From: Pseudogulbenkiania ferrooxidans 2002
GTDB taxonomy: Bacteria; Pseudomonadota; Gammaproteobacteria; Burkholderiales; Chromobacteriaceae
Length of the DNA stretch: 64,000 bases
Assembly: GCF_000174355.1 (NCBI RefSeq)
Contig: NZ_ACIS01000007.1
Span: 1-64,000 of the forward strand
Direction of reading: 5' to 3'
Under the pieces are notes generated by a model that was given only the letters and a program-made list of their open reading frames with translations, had not been told where the DNA came from and searched no databases. Of the stretch, positions 11,449 to 19,903 are shown piece after piece; within the stretch, counting starts at the first letter, position 1; each line of letters opens with the position of its first letter. Both the position numbers and the translations under genes were made by a program.

Positions 11449-12591
11449 TCATGTCGCCGCGATCGCCTGGTCGATGTCCTCGATCAGGTCTTCGACGTCT
11501 TCCAGCCCCACCGACAGCCGTACCAGCGCGTCGGGCAGGCCGGCCTTGTGGCGCTGCTCGGGCGGGATGGCGGCGTGGGTCATGGCGGTGGGCAGGCTGA
11601 CCAGCGACTCGACGCCGCCCAGGCTTTCGGCCAACGTGAACAGCCGGGTGCGGCTGGTGAAGCGGGCGCTGCGCTCGGCGCCGCCCTTGAGTTCCAGCGA
11701 GATCATGCCGCCGAAGGCGTACATCTGGCGCCGCGCCAGCTCGTGCCAGGGGCTGTCGGGCAGGCCGGGGTAGTGCACGCGCAGCACCTCGGGGTGCTCG
11801 GCCAGGTGCTGCGCCAGTTCCAGCGCGTTGGCGCAGTGCTGGCGCATGCGCAGCGCCAGCGTCTTGATACCGCGCAGCACCAGGAAGCAGTCCATCGGCC
11901 CCGGCACCGCGCCGACCGCGTTCTGCAGGAACTTGAGCGTCTGGTACAGCGCTTCGTCGTTGGTCACCAGCGCGCCGCCCACCACGTCGGAATGGCCTCC
12001 CAGGTACTTGGTGGTGCTGTGCAGCACCAGGTCGGCGCCGAGTGTCAGCGGCTGCTGCAGGTAGGGCGAGGCGAAGGTGTTGTCCACCACCACCGTGACG
12101 CCGTGCGCGTGCGCCAGCCGGGCCAGCGCGGCGATGTCGCACACCGTCAGCAGCGGGTTGCTCGGCGTCTCCAGCCACAGCAGCTTGGTGGCGGGGGTGA
12201 AGGCGGCGGCAACCGCCGCCGGGTCGGTGGCGTCGACGAAGCTGGAGGCGACGCCGAAGCGGGCGAACACCTGGGTCATCAGGCGGTAGGTGCCGCCGTA
12301 CAGGTCCTGCCCGCACAGCACGTGGTCGCCGCTCGACAGCGTTTGCAGCACGGCCGTTGCCGCCGCCAGGCCGCTGGCGAACGCCAGGCCGTAGGCGCCT
12401 TCCTCCAGTGCTGCCAGGTTGGCTTCCAGCGCGCTGCGCGTGGGGTTGGCGGTGCGCGCGTAGTCGTAGCCCTGGTGTACGCCGGGGGCTTGTTGCGCGA
12501 AGGTGGAGGTCAGGTAGACCGGGGTCATGACAGCGCCGGTGGAGGGGTCCGGCGCCAGCCCGGCGTGGATGGCCTTGGTGGAGAAACGCAT
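11449..12591 (-). CDS. Cystathionine gamma-lyase or gamma-synthase (PLP, Cys/Met metabolism family)
   Basis: 380-aa cytosolic PLP enzyme. ATG at 12591 is preceded by AGAGAGG. The PLP lysine is Lys195 in HSTTKYLGGHSD; other family motifs are YDYARTANPTR, FASGLAA, CGQDLYGGTYR, LWLETPSNPLL, DNTFASPYLQQP and RLSVGLED near the end. Sequence alone does not split MetB (cystathionine from O-acyl-homoserine plus cysteine) from gamma-lyase (cystathionine to cysteine). The next gene upstream on the same strand encodes cystathionine beta-synthase, which favours a gamma-lyase role in reverse transsulfuration. The genes are separated by 192 bp holding a repeat. Confidence 0.85.
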   Translation of the reverse strand: MRFSTKAIHAGLAPDPSTGAVMTPVYLTSTFAQQAPGVHQGYDYARTANPTRSALEANLAALEEGAYGLAFASGLAAATAVLQTLSSGDHVLCGQDLYGGTYRLMTQVFARFGVASSFVDATDPAAVAAAFTPATKLLWLETPSNPLLTVCDIAALARLAHAHGVTVVVDNTFASPYLQQPLTLGADLVLHSTTKYLGGHSDVVGGALVTNDEALYQTLKFLQNAVGAVPGPMDCFLVLRGIKTLALRMRQHCANALELAQHLAEHPEVLRVHYPGLPDSPWHELARRQMYAFGGMISLELKGGAERSARFTSRTRLFTLAESLGGVESLVSLPTAMTHAAIPPEQRHKAGLPDALVRLSVGLEDVEDLIEDIDQAIAAT

Positions 12592-12639
12592 GGTGTGCCT
12601 CTCTTTCGGTGTAGCGACTCTTCCTGCCCGGCCGCTCGG

Positions 12640-12756
12640 TAGGATGGGGGGCGTAGCGCACCCCGTCACCGCGCCGGATGCGTGGCTCGATGGGTTGCGG
12701 CACTGACTGAGTGGGCAAGCGTCACGTCGCGAAGGAATAGCGCCTTCACCCATCCT
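12640..12756. repeat. Intergenic repeat, family 2, copy A
   Basis: Begins AGGATGGG (12641-12648) and ends CCCATCCT (12749-12756) as inverted ends. On the minus strand the 12640-12708 part contains CAGTGCCGCAACCCATCGA and GACGGGGTGCGCT followed by CCCATCCTAC, which also occur in order at about 55844-55902. No coding capacity. Confidence 0.5.
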
Positions 12757-12783
12757 GCGCAGTCCGGCGGCGGCCATCGCGCT

Positions 12784-14145
<1,362 letters not shown>

Positions 14146-14361
14146 GGCGTTCCTCCATGCCGTGAGCCGGGGTGGAGTTCAGGGGACTGCAGCCGGTGCC
14201 GGGGCCCGTCGCCGCAGTGCTCCACCGCGCCTGCGATCCGCGCGTGGCAGATCGTGGACCGGTTCTTCGGTTCACTATAGCCGGTGGATGGGGCCGGCTG
14301 CTGCCCCGGCGTATCCGTTTTACAATGCCGACGTCGCTACGCTCAGAACTGCTGGATTGCC

Positions 14362-14973
14362 ATGAACATCACCGTGCTGTTTCCCACCGCCACCGAGGCG
14401 AGCCTGTTTTCCCACCCCGGCGTCACCACCGTGGTTTCCGGCGTCGGGCTGACCGCCACCGCCTACGCCACGCTGAAGGCGATCCAGCAGCATAAGCCCG
14501 ACGTCATCATCCTGGCCGGCGTGGCCGGGGTGTACCCGCACGCCGGCCTGCGGATCGGCGACGTGGTGCTGGTGGCGTCGGAGGTGGAAGGCGATCTGGG
14601 CTTCTTCACGCCCGAGGGCTTCACCCACTTGGCGCATCTGCCGCTCGACATGGCGTTCGAGCGCCGCCATACCCTGGCGTGCCCGGCGTTGCCGGCCGGG
14701 TTCGCGCAGGCGAAGAGCGTGTCGCTGAACGCGGCGCTGGCGCCCTTTATCGATAGCCGCGAGGTGGAGATCGAGAACATGGAGGGGGCGGCGTTCTTCC
14801 ACGTCTGCTTGCAGGAAGGGCAGCGTTTCGTCGAGATCCGCGCCATTTCCAACGTGGTGAAGCCGGGGCACGACGACTGGGACCTGGAAGGCTCGGTGCG
14901 GGCGCTGACCGACGGCCTGCACCGCCTGATCGACGTGTTGCAGCGGGAGGACGCCGGCACGGCGCCGGCCTGA
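14362..14973 (+). CDS. Futalosine hydrolase-like / MTA-SAH nucleosidase-family protein
   Basis: 203-aa member of the purine nucleoside phosphorylase/nucleosidase superfamily. Starts MNITVLFPTATEASLF and has VVSGVGLTATAYATL, ILAGVAGVYPHAGLRIGDVV, IENMEGAAFFHV and RAISNVVKPGHDDW. In MTA/SAH nucleosidases the catalytic residue in the last motif is Asp (ISD); here it is Asn (ISN), as in futalosine hydrolases (MqnB) of the alternative menaquinone route. No mqnA/C/D gene is present. The location beside the homocysteine genes would suit an SAH nucleosidase. I favour the MqnB-like assignment on the Asn, with moderate confidence. Divergent from cbs. Confidence 0.6.
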   Translation: MNITVLFPTATEASLFSHPGVTTVVSGVGLTATAYATLKAIQQHKPDVIILAGVAGVYPHAGLRIGDVVLVASEVEGDLGFFTPEGFTHLAHLPLDMAFERRHTLACPALPAGFAQAKSVSLNAALAPFIDSREVEIENMEGAAFFHVCLQEGQRFVEIRAISNVVKPGHDDWDLEGSVRALTDGLHRLIDVLQREDAGTAPA

Positions 14974-15206
14974 GCGCGGGGTCCGAACCGGTCGCGCGCG
15001 GTGCGGAGGGGGCGGCTCGGTACCCGTTGCTCCGTACCGTGCGGCTGCCTTCGTCGCCCCGCCACGAGCCGGGCGCACCCGATGTCGGCGGGGCGAGGCG
15101 CGCAGGCGGTTCTCTGCGTTAAATCAAGAACGGCGGTCAGGGGGGCGTCTACCATGACATGAAACCCCTGCCGCCGCCGCGCGGCCCGCCACCTTTGGAG
15201 GATGTC

Positions 15207-15422
15207 ATGTTTCCCGAATTTCGCGACCGTATCAGCCAGCTCAAGACCGAAGACGCCCATTTCGCGCGCCTGTTCGACAAGCACAATGCGCTGGACCAGC
15301 AGATCAAGAACATCGAGGCACACCTCGAGGCGGGCAGCGCCGAAGACGTGGAGAACCTGAAGAAGGAAAAGCTCAAGCTCAAGGACGAGCTGTACCAGAT
15401 CCTGAAAAACGCCGCGGCCTGA
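15207..15422 (+). CDS. ydcH: YdcH family protein (DUF465)
   Basis: 71-aa all-helical protein. ATG at 15207 follows TTGGAGG at normal spacing; an in-frame ATG at 15159 has no ribosome site. The family pattern is clear: FRDRISQLKTEDAHFARLFD, then HNALDQQIKNIE and a charged helix LKKEKLKLKDELYQIL. The family is conserved in proteobacteria without a defined function. A terminator made of two copies of the repeated word follows. Confidence 0.85.
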   Translation: MFPEFRDRISQLKTEDAHFARLFDKHNALDQQIKNIEAHLEAGSAEDVENLKKEKLKLKDELYQILKNAAA

Positions 15423-15496
15423 TCGGGAGCGCGCCGCGCACTGCCGACGCGGTGGCGCGGTTGGGCTACAATGCCCGGCGCTGATCGCCCGGGCGG

Positions 15497-15542
15497 CAAA
15501 AGGTTGGCCGAAGCTTCGCAGGGGGCTTCGGCCAACCTTTTG
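15497..15542. terminator. Terminator built from an inverted pair of the 12-base repeat
   Basis: GGTTGGCCGAAG (15502-15513) and its reverse complement CTTCGGCCAACC (15526-15537) form a stem extended to AAAGGTTGGCCGAAGC / GCTTCGGCCAACCTTT, with a loop of about 9 bases and flanking A-run and T-run. It lies 80 bp behind ydcH. In Neisseria, inverted uptake-sequence pairs are used the same way. Confidence 0.8.
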
Positions 15543-15669
15543 TCTATGCGGCAGGCGGCGGGGGTTGATCTGGCTCATGGCTCCCCGGCCGCCGCGATGC
15601 ACAATGCCATGCCATGTAAATGCCATGCTGCCGGCGCCGTCGGCGCGCTCGTCCTTGGGATGTAAGGTC

Positions 15670-16455
15670 ATGAAGGGTATCCACACCAGGCACCGTAGCC
15701 GCCGCTGGGCGGCCTTGCTGTGCGCGTTGCTGCCGGCGCTGGCCGCTGCCGTGCCGGACGGCACGCCGTTGCGCGTGGCCATCGGCGAGACCAAGGCGCC
15801 GTACGTGATGGCGGAGGAGCGGCGCGGGCTGGAGTACGAGCTGGTGACCGCCGCGCTGCGCGCCGCCGGCTACCAGCCGCAGGTGTCGTTCGCCCCCAAC
15901 AAGCGCGCCCAGCAGTGGCTCGCCGCCGGGCGGGTGGACGCGGCCATCGCCAACGACGGCGGCTACCTGTCCGATCCCTACATCACCTACCAGAATGCCG
16001 CGATCACGCTGTGCCGCCGCCAGCTCCGCCTCGATGCCGTGCCGGAGCTCGGTCGTTACCGGGTGGCGGCGTTTCAGAACGCGCGGCGCTTTCTCGGCCC
16101 AGATTATGCGGCGATGGCGGCGGGCAATCCCGACTACGTCGAGCAGTCGCCGCAGATCACCCTCAACCGCCTGCTGTACAGCGGCCGCGCCGACGTCGCG
16201 GTGAGCGACATCAACGTCTTCCTGCAGCTCAACGACGAACTCGGCCCCGGCCTCGACACGGCGCCCTCGCTGTGCCCGTTCGCGCTGTTCCCGCCCACGC
16301 CGTACCGGCTGGCCTTCCACGATGCCACGGCGCGCGACCGTTTCAACCAGGCGCTGCGCCGGCTCGGCCAGCAGGGCTTCTACGAGGCGCTGGCGAAGCG
16401 CTACCGCCTGCCGGCGCCGCAGGGCCGGCCGTGGTTCAAGCCGGCGCTGCGCTGA
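15670..16455 (+). CDS. Periplasmic solute-binding protein (SBP_bac_3 type), orphan
   Basis: 261 aa; ATG at 15670 has TAAGG just before it. Basic N-terminus and hydrophobic core WAALLCALLPALAAA form a signal peptide. Mature features: PLRVAIGETKAPYVM, GLEYELVTAALRAAGY, WLAAGRVDAAIANDG, RYRVAAFQNARRFLG and LLYSGRADVAVSDIN, the two-lobed amino-acid-type binding fold. Two mature cysteines (TLCRR, SLCPF) could form a disulfide. As with the protein at 6736-7503, no transporter genes accompany it. Convergent with the MocR regulator, with a gap of only 6 bp. Confidence 0.75.
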   Translation: MKGIHTRHRSRRWAALLCALLPALAAAVPDGTPLRVAIGETKAPYVMAEERRGLEYELVTAALRAAGYQPQVSFAPNKRAQQWLAAGRVDAAIANDGGYLSDPYITYQNAAITLCRRQLRLDAVPELGRYRVAAFQNARRFLGPDYAAMAAGNPDYVEQSPQITLNRLLYSGRADVAVSDINVFLQLNDELGPGLDTAPSLCPFALFPPTPYRLAFHDATARDRFNQALRRLGQQGFYEALAKRYRLPAPQGRPWFKPALR

Positions 16456-16461
16456 GTTCCC

Positions 16462-17967
16462 TCACCCCCCGATTACCCCGGCCAGCGTGGCGAAGTGACG
16501 CGCGATGTCGTCCTCGTCGACGTGGGCGTAGCCCAGCAGCAGGCCGGGCTGGTGCGGGCCGTCGCCACGGTAGTAGGCGCTCAGCGGCCGGGTCAGGATG
16601 CCGCGCGCGAGCGCCGCGGCGGTGACGGCGCGGTCGTCGCTGCCTTCCGGCAGGCCCAGCACCAGGTGCAGCCCGGCGGCACCGTCGTGGATGGCAAATT
16701 CGTCGCCGAAATGCTGGCGGATGGCCGACAGCAGCGCCTCGCGCCGCGCCGCGTAGAGGTGGCGCATGCGGCGGATGTGCGAGACGAAGTGGCCCTCGAC
16801 GATGAAATCGGCCAGCACCGCCTGGGTCAGGTACTGGCCGCCGCGGAACAGCTCGGACAGGCCGGTCTGGAAGCTTTCCACCAGGGCCTCCGGCACCACC
16901 ATGTAGCCCAGCCGCAGACCGGGGTAGATCACCTTGGAGAAGGTGGCGAGGTAGATCACCCGGCCGTGGCCGTCCAGCCCCTGCAGCGACGGCAGCGGCG
17001 GGCGGCCGTAGCGGAATTCGCTGTCGTAATCATCCTCGACGATCCAGCTGTCGTGGCGGCGCGCGTAGGCCAAGAGGCGACGGCGCCGCGCCAGGCTCAT
17101 CACCGCGCCCAGCGGGTACTGGTGCGAGGGCGAGGCGTAGATCAGCCTCGGCACCCCGAGCCGGGCGCCTTCGTCCACCTGCAGTCCCTCGCCGTCGACC
17201 GGTACCGGCAGCGTGTCGAGCCCGGCGCTGCGCCACACGCTGTGTACCCCCCAGTAACCCGGATTTTCCACCCAGGCGCGGTCGCCGGCGTCGCCCAGCA
17301 ACAGCCCGATCAGCTGCAGCGCCGAGTGCGAACCGTTGGTGACAATGATCTGCTCCGGCGTGCAGCGCACCCCGCGCGAGCTGTGCAGGTAGTCGGCCAG
17401 CGCGCTGCGCAAGGCCGGCAGGCCGGGGCCGACGGCGTAGGTCAGGAGGTCCGGCTGCGGCTTGCGCCACTGGCGGTTGTGCAGCCGCATCCAGGTGCGC
17501 GACGGGAAGGTGCGCACCTCCGGCACCCCCGGCATGAAGGCGCCCCATTGCTTCTCACCGGCGCCGGCCTGTTCCACCAGTTCGGCGCCGCGGCGCGAGA
17601 TCACCACCTCCGGGGTGGCCGGCACCGGCCGCGCCGGGCCGGCCGCGTCGCGGCTGGCGAGCTTGTCCGGGCGCGTGTCGAGCACGAAGGTGCCCTGGCC
17701 GACCCCGGCCGCGACGTAGCCCTCGGCCCCCAGCCGTTCGTAGACGTGGATCACGGTGTTGCGGGCGAGGCTGAGCTCGGCGGCGAGCTGGCGCGACGAG
17801 GGCAGGCGCAGCCCCGGCGGCAGCGTTTCGTGCAGGATGGCGTCGCGCAGCAGGCGGTAGAGCTGCTGGTTGTTGGGCTCGCTGCTGGCCGGGTCGAAAT
17901 GCAGCTGCAGCAGGTCGGTGAGCAGCGAGGGCGTGGCGGAGGAAGCGGGGCTGGGACGTGGCGACAT
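16462..17967 (-). CDS. MocR/PdxR-type transcriptional regulator (GntR HTH plus aminotransferase-like domain)
   Basis: 501 aa from ATG 17967 (MSPRPSP); a TTG five codons upstream is possible. Residues about 20-95 are a GntR winged helix (LRDAILHETLPPGLRLPSSR, LSLARNTVIHVYERL). About 125-500 is a fold-type I aminotransferase-like domain with VTNGSHSALQLI, WIVEDDYDSEFRYG and the PLP lysine in LATFSKVIYPGLRLGY, so it can bind PLP. Members such as GabR and PdxR activate a neighbouring gene in response to PLP or an amine. Here the divergent neighbour is an amino-acid/GABA-type permease, the likely target. A palindrome lies in the shared upstream region. Confidence 0.88.
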   Translation of the reverse strand: MSPRPSPASSATPSLLTDLLQLHFDPASSEPNNQQLYRLLRDAILHETLPPGLRLPSSRQLAAELSLARNTVIHVYERLGAEGYVAAGVGQGTFVLDTRPDKLASRDAAGPARPVPATPEVVISRRGAELVEQAGAGEKQWGAFMPGVPEVRTFPSRTWMRLHNRQWRKPQPDLLTYAVGPGLPALRSALADYLHSSRGVRCTPEQIIVTNGSHSALQLIGLLLGDAGDRAWVENPGYWGVHSVWRSAGLDTLPVPVDGEGLQVDEGARLGVPRLIYASPSHQYPLGAVMSLARRRRLLAYARRHDSWIVEDDYDSEFRYGRPPLPSLQGLDGHGRVIYLATFSKVIYPGLRLGYMVVPEALVESFQTGLSELFRGGQYLTQAVLADFIVEGHFVSHIRRMRHLYAARREALLSAIRQHFGDEFAIHDGAAGLHLVLGLPEGSDDRAVTAAALARGILTRPLSAYYRGDGPHQPGLLLGYAHVDEDDIARHFATLAGVIGG

Positions 17968-18003
17968 GGGCGTGCGGGCCAAAATGGCTCCATCAAAAAA
18001 ACC

Positions 18004-18031
18004 GGATTGGGTCTAATTGTATCGCCAATCC
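18004..18031. promoter_or_regulatory. Candidate MocR operator
   Basis: Perfect 7-bp inverted repeat GGATTGG (18004-18010) / CCAATCC (18025-18031), 14 bp apart, in the 202-bp divergent region between the MocR regulator and the permease. Function is inferred from position. Confidence 0.45.
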
Positions 18032-18169
18032 GCGCTTACACTCGCACGCTGCATTTCCCCATGCATAAAAAAAACCGATAACACGCCGGCCGCTGCCCCC
18101 TTGCCGCAGCCGAGCACAGGCCCCGGCGCATTCTGCACACGGAGGCCGGGTAGTCAGGAGAATCTATTC

Positions 18170-19576
18170 ATGAGTGTTTCATCCCAAGGCCTGAGTCACG
18201 GCCTCAAGCAACGTCACGTCACCATGCTGTCGATCGCCGGGGTGATCGGCGCCGGCCTGTTCGTCGGCTCCGGCCACGCTATCGCCGAGGCCGGCCCGGC
18301 GGTACTGATCGCCTACGCCATCGCCGGCCTGCTGGTGGTGCTCGTCATGCGCATGCTGGGCGAGATGGCCGTCGCCGCGCCCGATACCGGTTCCTTCTCC
18401 ACCTACGCCGACCGCGCCATCGGCCACTGGGCCGGCTACATCATCGGCTGGCTGTACTGGTGGTTCTGGGTGCTGGTGATCCCGCTCGAGGCCAACGCCG
18501 CCGCCACCATCCTGCACACCTGGTTTGCCGGCGTGCCGATGTGGCTGTTCGCGCTCGGCATCACCGTGCTGCTGACCATCACCAACCTGTTCAGCGTCAA
18601 GAACTACGGCGAGTTCGAGTTCTGGTTCGCGCTGGTCAAGGTGGTGGCGATCGTCGCCTTCCTCGCCATCACCGGCGCCGCCATCATGGGCTTCATCCCG
18701 GGCAGCCAGGTGAGCGGGGTATCACAGCTGGTCGCCCACGGCGGCTTCATGCCCAACGGCTTCGGCGCCGTGCTGGGCGCGATGCTGACCACCATGTTCA
18801 CCTTCCTCGGCACCGAGATCGTCACCATCGCCGCCGCCGAATCGGACAACCCGCAGCAGCAGATCACCAAGGCCACCAACTCGGTGGTGTGGCGTATCAG
18901 CCTGTTCTACCTGGGCTCGATCTTCGTGGTGACCGCGCTGGTGGCGTGGAACGACCCGCTCCTGGCCTCGTCCGGCTCCTACCAGCGCACGCTGGAGTTG
19001 ATCGGCATCCCCAACGCCAAGGCCATCGTCGACGTGGTGGTGCTGATCTCGGTGGCGAGCTGCCTCAACTCGGCGCTCTACACCGCCTCGCGCATGCTGT
19101 ACTCGCTGTCCTCCCGTGGCGATGCGCTGAAGATGTTCGGCGAAACCGCCGCCAACGGCACGCCGCAGAAGGCGGTGCTGGGCTCGATGGTGGTGGGCTT
19201 CCTCACCGTGATCGCCAACTACCTGATGCCGAAGGCGGTGTTCGACATCCTGCTGGCCACCTCCGGCACCATCGCCTTGCTGGTGTACCTGGTGATCGCC
19301 ATCTCGCAGCTGCGCATGCGCCAGCGCATGATCGCCAAGGGCGAGACCCCGGCGTTCAAGATGTGGCTGTTCCCGTGGCTGACCTGGGCGGTGATCGTAT
19401 TCATCTGCGCCGTGGTGGCGATGATGGCGATCCGTCCGGAGCACCAGATCGAGGTGATCGGCACCGGCGTGCTGGCGCTGGCGCTGCTGGTGGTGGGCTG
19501 GGCCCGCTCGCGCCTGTTCGGCACGCCGTGGAGCAAGAGCCGTCCGGCCGTGGCCGCCGCGGCCGCCCGCTCGTAA
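18170..19576 (+). CDS. gabP: Amino-acid permease, GABA permease type (APC superfamily)
   Basis: 468-aa inner-membrane transporter with about 12 helices. ATG at 18170 follows CAGGAG. The N-terminal signature LKQRHVTMLSIAGVIGAGLF belongs to the amino-acid transporter (AAT) family; it is followed by AGPAVLIAYAIAGLLVV, RMLGEMAVA and PDTGSFSTYADRAIG, and later FTFLGTEIVTIAAAESDNP and NSALYTASRMLYSLS. Closest in style to GabP/ProY/CycA. The divergent MocR regulator (GabR-like) makes GABA or another amine-type amino acid a reasonable substrate, but this is inference. A terminator follows at 19622. Confidence 0.8.
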   Translation: MSVSSQGLSHGLKQRHVTMLSIAGVIGAGLFVGSGHAIAEAGPAVLIAYAIAGLLVVLVMRMLGEMAVAAPDTGSFSTYADRAIGHWAGYIIGWLYWWFWVLVIPLEANAAATILHTWFAGVPMWLFALGITVLLTITNLFSVKNYGEFEFWFALVKVVAIVAFLAITGAAIMGFIPGSQVSGVSQLVAHGGFMPNGFGAVLGAMLTTMFTFLGTEIVTIAAAESDNPQQQITKATNSVVWRISLFYLGSIFVVTALVAWNDPLLASSGSYQRTLELIGIPNAKAIVDVVVLISVASCLNSALYTASRMLYSLSSRGDALKMFGETAANGTPQKAVLGSMVVGFLTVIANYLMPKAVFDILLATSGTIALLVYLVIAISQLRMRQRMIAKGETPAFKMWLFPWLTWAVIVFICAVVAMMAIRPEHQIEVIGTGVLALALLVVGWARSRLFGTPWSKSRPAVAAAAARS

Positions 19577-19903
19577 CTGCGTCATTGACCCAGCGCGACG
19601 GCGTGACCGTCGCGCGGCAACACAAAGCCCATCGTGCCTCGCGGCCGATGGGCTTTGTCGTTGGTGTCGGGGGGACTTCGGCCAACATGTGGGGGAGGGA
19701 CCCGTAACCTGATCGACCCGCCCCCTGGCCGCGCTTGGTCGAGCCGCTACGACCAAGCCCCACCGTGTTCAGCTAAAGCAACGGCAGCATCCTCTTCGGC
19801 CAACCCTTCATGTACCAGATCATGCGCAAACGCCTGTCGGCGCGGCAGACCGGGGCCGTTCCACTGAACGGCGGCTAAGTCCTACCCACCTAGCAGGGCT
19901 GGG
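19577..19903. other. Gene-free interval with terminator and two copies of the repeated word
   Basis: 327 bp between the permease and the GGDEF/EAL gene. It holds a small hairpin (19593-19615), a strong terminator (19622-19658), and exact CTTCGGCCAA words at 19676-19685 and 19794-19803. A 22-codon open frame starting at 19810 has no ribosome site and is not called. Confidence 0.7.
19622..19658 (+). terminator. Terminator behind the permease
   Basis: ACAAAGCCCATCG (19622-19634) pairs with CGATGGGCTTTGT (19646-19658), a perfect 13-bp stem. Confidence 0.8.

Noticed and set aside
19810-19878. 22-codon open frame (MYQIMRKRLSARQTGAVPL...)
   Set aside because: No ribosome site, no recognisable homology; it lies in a gap with repeats.
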